From Clostridiales bacterium (lineage in GTDB: Bacteria; Bacillota; Clostridia; Christensenellales; Borkfalkiaceae), in assembly GCA_015069495.1 (NCBI GenBank), contig SVIN01000001.1, positions 1 to 64,000 of the forward strand: a stretch of DNA of 64,000 nucleotides, written 5' to 3'. A program made the translations under genes and the position numbers. Positions 58,300-64,000 of this stretch are shown piece after piece. The number at the start of each line of letters is the position of its first letter. Position 1 is the stretch's first letter. Under the pieces are notes generated by a model, which made no database searches, was not told where the DNA came from, and saw only the letters and a list, made by a program, of their open reading frames with translations.

Positions 58300-59550
58300 T
58301 TATTTCCCTTGAAAATATGTAACCATATCCTCAAAAACAACCATTTCATTCGTACCGTCCGCCATGCACTTGACGTTGGCTTTGCCTTCCGCCAATTCAT
58401 TACCGCCGATAACCGCAACGTATTTCGCACCGATTTTGTCTGCGTATTTGAACTGTGCCTTGACCGAACGGTCCATCAAGTCCACTTCCGCGTTCACGCC
58501 CTGCAAACGAAGCTGCGCCGCCAACGCAAACGCTTTTTTACGGCAATCCGCGTCCATACCCGCGATATACACGGTAGGAACGGGCGCCGCGGGAATTTCC
58601 ACACCCGTCTGTTCCATCACAATCAAAAGACGTTCGATACCCGCCGCAAAACCAACCGCAGGGGTGGGTTTTCCGCCAAGCTGTTCAATCAAGCCATCGT
58701 ATCTACCGCCCGCGCAAACCGTACCCTGCGCGCCAATCGAGGTCGATACAAATTCAAACACTGTACGGGTGTAATAATCCAACCCGCGCACGATACGGGG
58801 GTCGATTTCATATTCCACACCCGCAAGGGTCAAGCAAGCTTTGACTTCTTCAAAATGTGCATGGCAATCTTCACAAAGATAGTCCAAAATTTTGGGCGCA
58901 TTCGCGTTGATTTCCTTACAGCCCGCTTCCTTACAGTCAAGCAAACGCAAGGGGTTCTTTTCATAACGAGTTTTACAATCCCCGCAAAGCTTGTCCAAGT
59001 TCGGTGCAAAGAAATCCTTCAACGCCTTGTTGTATGCCGCACGGCAGGTCGGACAGCCAATCGAGTTGACGTAAAGCTTGATTTGCAAGCCCAACTTTTT
59101 CAACAAAGTATCCGCAATAAAGATGGTTTCCGCATCCGTCTGCGCCGCCGCAGAACCGTAAACTTCCACACCGAATTGGTGGAACTCACGCAAGCGCCCC
59201 GCCTGCGGACGTTCATAACGGAACGCGGGCGTGATATAATACATTTTTGCAGGCAATACTCCGTTTGCCATACCGTTTTCGATGAAGGAACGCGCCGCGC
59301 CTGCAGTGCCTTCGGGTTTCAGGGTAATCGAACGGTCGCCCTTGTCTTTGAAGGTGTACATTTCCTTCGTCACGATATCGGTGGTTTCGCCCACACCGCG
59401 CTGAAAAAGTTCGGTGTGTTCAAATACGGGGGTGCGAATTTCCTTTACGTTGAATAACGTGGAAACTTCACGCGCCATATTTTCTACGTATTGCCATTTA
59501 TAAGAATCTTGGGGCAGAACGTCTTTTGTGCCCTTGGGAATGTTAATCAT
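58300..59550 (-). CDS. hisS: Histidyl-tRNA synthetase
   Basis: 416 aa; MINIPKGTKDVLPQDSYKWQYVE; RPEGTAGAAR-type motif LKPEGTAGAARSFIE; RYERPQAGRLREFHQFGVEVYG; VRGLDYYTRTVFEF. Confidence 0.96.
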   Translation of the reverse strand: MINIPKGTKDVLPQDSYKWQYVENMAREVSTLFNVKEIRTPVFEHTELFQRGVGETTDIVTKEMYTFKDKGDRSITLKPEGTAGAARSFIENGMANGVLPAKMYYITPAFRYERPQAGRLREFHQFGVEVYGSAAAQTDAETIFIADTLLKKLGLQIKLYVNSIGCPTCRAAYNKALKDFFAPNLDKLCGDCKTRYEKNPLRLLDCKEAGCKEINANAPKILDYLCEDCHAHFEEVKACLTLAGVEYEIDPRIVRGLDYYTRTVFEFVSTSIGAQGTVCAGGRYDGLIEQLGGKPTPAVGFAAGIERLLIVMEQTGVEIPAAPVPTVYIAGMDADCRKKAFALAAQLRLQGVNAEVDLMDRSVKAQFKYADKIGAKYVAVIGGNELAEGKANVKCMADGTNEMVVFEDMVTYFQGK

Positions 59551-59578
59551 ATTATTTTGTCCTATTTTTTATTTTTAT

Positions 59579-59911
59579 CAATCCGCAAACCAGAGGTTTA
59601 CAATTCACGCCAAACATTTGCAATTCACGACAGTTTAACCGTCAATTCACGACAGCATAGCTGTCAATATCTAATTTTCTCAATCCGCAAACCAAAGGTT
59701 TGCAATTCACGAAAACGAAGTTTTCAATTCACGCAAAGCATTTGCAATTCACGCGCAAGCAGCGCAATTCACGACAGCGTAGCTGTCAATATCTAATTTT
59801 CTCAATCCGCAAACCAAAGGTTTGCAATTCACGAAAACGAAGTTTTCAATTCACGCAAAGCATTTGCAATTCACGACGGTTTAACCGTCAATTCACGACA
59901 GCGTAGCTGTC
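59579..59911 (-). repeat. AATTCAC-linked hairpin array D: three tandem super-units, 11 exact linkers
   Basis: Super-units start at 59579, 59681 and 59803 (caatccgcaaacca.aggttt.c); AATTCAC at 59602, 59622, 59644, 59704, 59726, 59746, 59766, 59826, 59848, 59868, 59890; cores are palindromes. Confidence 0.95.
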
Positions 59912-59922
59912 AAAACGGCGGA

Positions 59923-60026
59923 GATGCAAGCAGTTCAAGGCGCATCGAGCACCCCGCAGGGAGCGTACAAGAGGTACGTGACCAAGGGGCGCGGAAATGC
60001 AACGCCGAAATGCGAAGTATATACGC
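59923..60026 (+). repeat. Structured dispersed repeat R5, copy 2
   Basis: gatgcaagcagttcaaggcgcatcgagcaccccgcagggagcgtacaagaggtacgtg... aligns with 48801-48903. Confidence 0.75.
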
Positions 60027-60032
60027 CGTTTT

Positions 60033-61343
60033 TTAGAGAATATACTTTTTAAGGTTCCTATCCCCAGTCAATTTCTTTAAATGCTCATCCACATAATTGC
60101 GGTCGATGTTCAGGGTAAACATGGGATAATCCCCGCCTGCGTTGAAGGAAATATCTTCCAATAAATATTCCATGACCGTGTGCAAACGTCTTGCACCGAT
60201 ATCTTCCGACGTCAAGTTCAACTCTACCGAAACTTCGGCAATCCGTTCAATTGCGCCTTTATCAAATTGTAAATCAATGTTATCCACAGCAAGCAACTGA
60301 CTGTATTGGAAGACAAGCGAATTTTCCGTTTCTGTCAAAATACGCACGAAATCCTCTTTCGTCAAACTGCGCAATTCCACCGATACAGGGAAACGACCCT
60401 GCAATTCGGGAATCAAATCCTCAATCGCCGCCACGTGGAATGCGCCCGCCGCGATAAACAAAATGAAATCCGTTTTGATGGGACCATACTTGGTCACTAC
60501 CGTCGAACCTTCCACGATGGGCAAAATATCGCGCTGTACCCCTTCGCGGGAAACGTCCGCACCATTGCGGTTACCCTTGCCTGCAATTTTGTCAATTTCG
60601 TCGATAAACACGATACCGTCGTTTTCTGCACGGTATAACGCTTCCGACTTAATCGCATCCTCGTCCACCAATTTATCCGATTCTTCCGCGAGCGCAATTT
60701 GGAAGGCCTCACGTACCGTCAAACGGCGTTTCTTCTTTTTCTGTGGGAACATATCCCCGAAAATACTGCCAATGGAAATGGCTGTCGCACCAGGCATCAG
60801 CTCCATGGGTTGCTGAGGCACGTCCACCACTTCCATTTCAATGGTAAAGTTGTCATACGCGCCGCTGCGCAATCCGTCCAAAAGGTTTGCCTCAAACACT
60901 TCTTTTGCCGTATCGCCCTTTTCATCCTTTTTCGCCTCTGCAAGCACGCGCAAGATACGCTTTTCCGCCGCCGAAGTCGCACGGGCTTTTACCTCTTCTT
61001 CCTTTTCCGCTTTCACCAAACGATACGCGCATTCTGCCAAGTCGCGGATCATACCTTCCACGTCCTTGCCCACGTACCCAACCTCGGTGTATTTGGTCGC
61101 TTCCACCTTCACAAAAGGTGCTTTGACAAGCTTTGCCAAGCGACGGGCAATCTCCGTTTTACCAACCCCCGTCGGGCCTTTCATGATGATATTTTTCGGT
61201 GTGATTTCCTCACGGATTTCCGTAGGCAATTGCGCCCTTCTGTAACGATTGCGCAAAGCGATTGCCACCGCCTTTTTTGCCTCGTCCTGACCGATGATAT
61301 ATTTGTCTAATCTATATACGATTTGCTTGGGGGATAAATCCAT
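60033..61343 (-). CDS. hslU: ATP-dependent protease ATPase subunit HslU
   Basis: MDLSPKQIVYRLDKYIIGQDEAKKAVAIALRNRYRR; GPTGVGKTEIARRLAKLVKAPFVKVEATKYTEVGYVGKDVE; RBS AGGAGG at re-assigned start. Confidence 0.96.
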   Translation of the reverse strand: MDLSPKQIVYRLDKYIIGQDEAKKAVAIALRNRYRRAQLPTEIREEITPKNIIMKGPTGVGKTEIARRLAKLVKAPFVKVEATKYTEVGYVGKDVEGMIRDLAECAYRLVKAEKEEEVKARATSAAEKRILRVLAEAKKDEKGDTAKEVFEANLLDGLRSGAYDNFTIEMEVVDVPQQPMELMPGATAISIGSIFGDMFPQKKKKRRLTVREAFQIALAEESDKLVDEDAIKSEALYRAENDGIVFIDEIDKIAGKGNRNGADVSREGVQRDILPIVEGSTVVTKYGPIKTDFILFIAAGAFHVAAIEDLIPELQGRFPVSVELRSLTKEDFVRILTETENSLVFQYSQLLAVDNIDLQFDKGAIERIAEVSVELNLTSEDIGARRLHTVMEYLLEDISFNAGGDYPMFTLNIDRNYVDEHLKKLTGDRNLKKYIL

Positions 61344-61344
61344 T

Positions 61345-61968
61345 TCAATCCTCCTTTTTCGTGCGTTTGGCACGAGGTTTTACAGCCTTCTTTTCCTCAT
61401 TTGCAGGGGGCAGGGTTACGTTGAGTGCATCTTCACCCACCACTTCACAACGAATGTTATCGTTGGTGAATACGCAAATTTCCGAAGCGATTTTCAACGC
61501 CTTTTTCGCAATCGTTTCCGCATCGTAATCGGTTTCCTTGTACAATGCGCGCGCCGCCGCCAAAGCATAGTTACCGCCGCTGCCGATAGCGCAAACCCCT
61601 TCGTCGGGTTCAATCACTTCACCCGTACCTGACAAAATCAACAACGTGTTTTCGTCTGCTGTAATCATCATCGCATCCAACTTACGGCCGATTTTGTCAC
61701 TTCTCCAAAGTTCTGCAAGTTCCACAGCCGAACGCATGAGGTTACCGCCGAACTTGTTCAGCATCCCTTCAAAACGCTCGGTAAGCGCAAAGGCATCCGT
61801 CACTGAACCTGCAAAACCCAAAATGACTTTACCGCCGAAAATACGGCGAACTTTTACCGCTGTGTTCTTAAAAATAACCGATTCGCCCATCGTCACTTGT
61901 CCGTCGCCGGCAATTGCCGTCACGCCGTTACGCTTGACCGCGCAAATGGTCGTTCCTCTAAATTCCAT
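61345..61968 (-). CDS. hslV: ATP-dependent protease peptidase subunit HslV
   Basis: [58 protein letters not shown]; start chosen by RBS AAGGAG. Confidence 0.95.
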   Translation of the reverse strand: MEFRGTTICAVKRNGVTAIAGDGQVTMGESVIFKNTAVKVRRIFGGKVILGFAGSVTDAFALTERFEGMLNKFGGNLMRSAVELAELWRSDKIGRKLDAMMITADENTLLILSGTGEVIEPDEGVCAIGSGGNYALAAARALYKETDYDAETIAKKALKIASEICVFTNDNIRCEVVGEDALNVTLPPANEEKKAVKPRAKRTKKED

Positions 61969-63283
61969 CTTCATACTCCTTAATCGTTGCTATCGCCCTT
62001 TCCGCCAACGCGCGGTATCTTTCCTTTTTGTCGCGGATACGCACGGGCATCGGCGCAAGAATACCAAAGTTCGCGTTCATGGGTTGGAAGTCCTTCGTCG
62101 GGGAAGAAATATGCGTCTGCAACGCCCCGCAAACAGTGCGTTCATCAAATACATGGGTGGGACGTCCAAGAATTTCATCCGCAATACGGATCGCCGCAAG
62201 CAACCCGCTTGCCGCGCTTTCAACGTAGCCTTCCACACCCGTAATCTGCCCTGCGAAAAACAGCCTTTGATTATTTTTAACCGAAAAATGCCGAGTTAAA
62301 ACATCGGGCGACTGAATATACGTATTTCTGTGCATAACGCCATAGCGTAAAAATTCTGCATTCTTCAATGCGGGAATCATGGAAAATACACGTTTTTGTT
62401 CGGGGAACTTCAAATTGGTTTGAAAACCGACCAAATTATAGGTCGTGCCTTGTTCGTTTTCCTTGCGAAGTTGTAACACCGCGTACGGGCGTTTACCATC
62501 CTCGTCAAACAATCCTACGGGTTTCAGCGTGCCGTAACGCAACGTATCCCGACCGCGGGAAGCCATCACTTCCAAGGGCATACAGCCTTCGAAAATTTCA
62601 CCCTTTTCAAACTCGTGCAAGTGCGCACGCTCTGCCGACAATAACGCGTCTACAAATGCGTAATATTCTTCCTTATTCATCGGGCAATTGATATAATCGC
62701 CCGTCCCCTTGCCGTAACGATCCCCCGTGAATGCGCAACTCATATCCACGCTATCCGCGGAAATAATCGGTGCGGACGCATCGTAGAAATGTAACCCGCC
62801 GCCAAACAAGCGCACAATATCCTCGCTGAGCGCATCCGAGGTCAGCGGCCCTGTGGCAATGATTACGTACCTGCCCCCGTCCTCTTCCGTATCAGGCACC
62901 TTGGTGACCTCGTCAGACACAAGGGTTAAGTTGGGGCAAGTTTTCAATTTTTCCGTAATATACGCGGAAAACTTATCTCTATCCACCGCCAAAGCCGCAC
63001 CCGCAGGCACTTTGGTCGCGTCCGCCGCCTCGATAATCATCGAACCGAGCAAACGCATTTCCTCTTTCAATAACCCGCAAGCATTGGCGTAGAAATCGTT
63101 ACTCTTTAACGAGTTCGAACACACCAATTCGCCAAAGTTTCCACTCTCGTGCGCGGGGGTAAACTTCTTCGGTTTCATCTCGACAAGGGTGGTTTCAATG
63201 CCGCGGCTAGCCAAATAGTACGCCGCCTCGCTGCCCGCCAAGCCCCCGCCGACAATCAACACCTTTGCTTTATTCATACTCAA
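61958..63283 (-). CDS. trmFO: Methylenetetrahydrofolate--tRNA-(uracil-5-)-methyltransferase TrmFO
   Basis: [75 protein letters not shown]. Confidence 0.96.
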   Translation of the reverse strand: MSMNKAKVLIVGGGLAGSEAAYYLASRGIETTLVEMKPKKFTPAHESGNFGELVCSNSLKSNDFYANACGLLKEEMRLLGSMIIEAADATKVPAGAALAVDRDKFSAYITEKLKTCPNLTLVSDEVTKVPDTEEDGGRYVIIATGPLTSDALSEDIVRLFGGGLHFYDASAPIISADSVDMSCAFTGDRYGKGTGDYINCPMNKEEYYAFVDALLSAERAHLHEFEKGEIFEGCMPLEVMASRGRDTLRYGTLKPVGLFDEDGKRPYAVLQLRKENEQGTTYNLVGFQTNLKFPEQKRVFSMIPALKNAEFLRYGVMHRNTYIQSPDVLTRHFSVKNNQRLFFAGQITGVEGYVESAASGLLAAIRIADEILGRPTHVFDERTVCGALQTHISSPTKDFQPMNANFGILAPMPVRIRDKKERYRALAERAIATIKEYEDGI

Positions 63284-64000
63284 TCCTCAAACCCCTCAGG
63301 AAAATATCCCGCATCGTCATAATCAAAATACAACGGTTCTTCGGGCATGGGCGGTTCAAAATCGTCCGCCATTTCCACATTTTTCTTTGCGGGTTTATCC
63401 GATTTTACCTTATAATCGCAATCCTTATTGCCGCATTTTACCGCACCGCGGCTCGTTTGAATCAACGGTGTTTGGCATTGAGGACATTTTTCACCCGTGG
63501 TGATATCCCAACTCATAAACTTGCAATCGGGATAACCCAAACAGCTGTAATATACTTTACCGCGCTTGGATTTTCTCACGCTCATTGCCGAACCGCAATC
63601 GGGACAAAGCCCCGCCAACTTCGGTTCTTCATCCGTAGGCATGGACATGGTGGATTTACAATCAGGATAGCTGGGACAAGCCAAGAATCTACCGAATTTA
63701 CCACTCTTAAACACCATGTTTTCCCCACATTTCGGGCAACGCACCGCGGACAATTCTTCCTTGCTTTCGCTGAGAATATTTTGACATTCGGGATAGTTCG
63801 AACAAGCCAGATATTTCCCAAACTTACCCATTCTTCTAAGCATGAAATGCCCGCATTTTCCGCAAATTTCCTGCGTTAAAGTATCACCGTACGCGGAAGC
63901 CTTGCGCAAGTTCTTTTCAAATCCAGGGTAGAAACCGTGGATAACGTCGCGCCATTCCACACCGCCGTCTTCAATATCGTCCAAGCGGGTTTCCATACCA
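63280..64000 (-). CDS. topA: DNA topoisomerase I, C-terminal portion with several zinc-ribbon repeats (5' end outside window)
   Basis: DDIEDGGVEWRDVIHGFYPGFEKNL...; repeated C..CG..M..R.GKFGK.LACSNYPEC modules; gene order topA-trmFO-hslV-hslU. Confidence 0.93.
   Translation of the reverse strand, partial: GMETRLDDIEDGGVEWRDVIHGFYPGFEKNLRKASAYGDTLTQEICGKCGHFMLRRMGKFGKYLACSNYPECQNILSESKEELSAVRCPKCGENMVFKSGKFGRFLACPSYPDCKSTMSMPTDEEPKLAGLCPDCGSAMSVRKSKRGKVYYSCLGYPDCKFMSWDITTGEKCPQCQTPLIQTSRGAVKCGNKDCDYKVKSDKPAKKNVEMADDFEPPMPEEPLYFDYDDAGYFPEGFED

Noticed and set aside
59491-59906. ORFs 59491..59796 and 59700..59906 (IRKPKVCNSRKRSFQFTQSICNSR repeats)
   Set aside because: Translations of the AATTCAC hairpin array; periodic peptide reflects the DNA repeat, no RBS.
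59579-59911. CRISPR array interpretation of array D
   Set aside because: Constant element is only 7-9 bp, 'spacers' are palindromic and partly duplicated, no cas genes in the window.

Overview
This 64 kb window looks like a chromosomal segment of a Firmicutes/Clostridia-type bacterium. That assignment rests on TTGACA-17-TATAAT promoters, AGGAGG ribosome-binding sites, and the topA-trmFO-hslV-hslU and rpmE-DUF1385-prmC-prfA gene orders; no taxonomy search was run. It has two parts. (1) About 1-36 kb, all on the minus strand: very large extracellular proteins. These are a 2883-aa BspA-like LRR lipoprotein, a 2554-aa subtilase-PA-Big2-LRR membrane-anchored protein, a 1754-aa InlB-repeat protein, a 964-aa LRR lipoprotein, a 513-aa InlB-type lipoprotein and the start of an SBP_bac_5 peptide-binding lipoprotein. 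All except the 2883-aa gene lie tightly downstream of a MoxR-DUF58-VWA-VWA operon. (2) About 36-64 kb: mostly housekeeping genes (rlmD/rumA-type methyltransferase, thrC, aspartate aminotransferase, prfA, DUF1385-PrmC fusion, rpmE, cls, rubrerythrin, trxA, hisS, hslU, hslV, trmFO, topA). The intergenic gaps contain an unusual repeat family: arrays of different short perfect palindromes (9-17 nt) separated by a constant AATTCAC/GTGAATT heptamer, with conserved end structures. These arrays are often next to other dispersed repeats. A second palindrome cluster with ACGATAT linkers sits upstream of a four-helix-bundle (23S IVS-like) gene. No rRNA, tRNA or CRISPR array was recognised.
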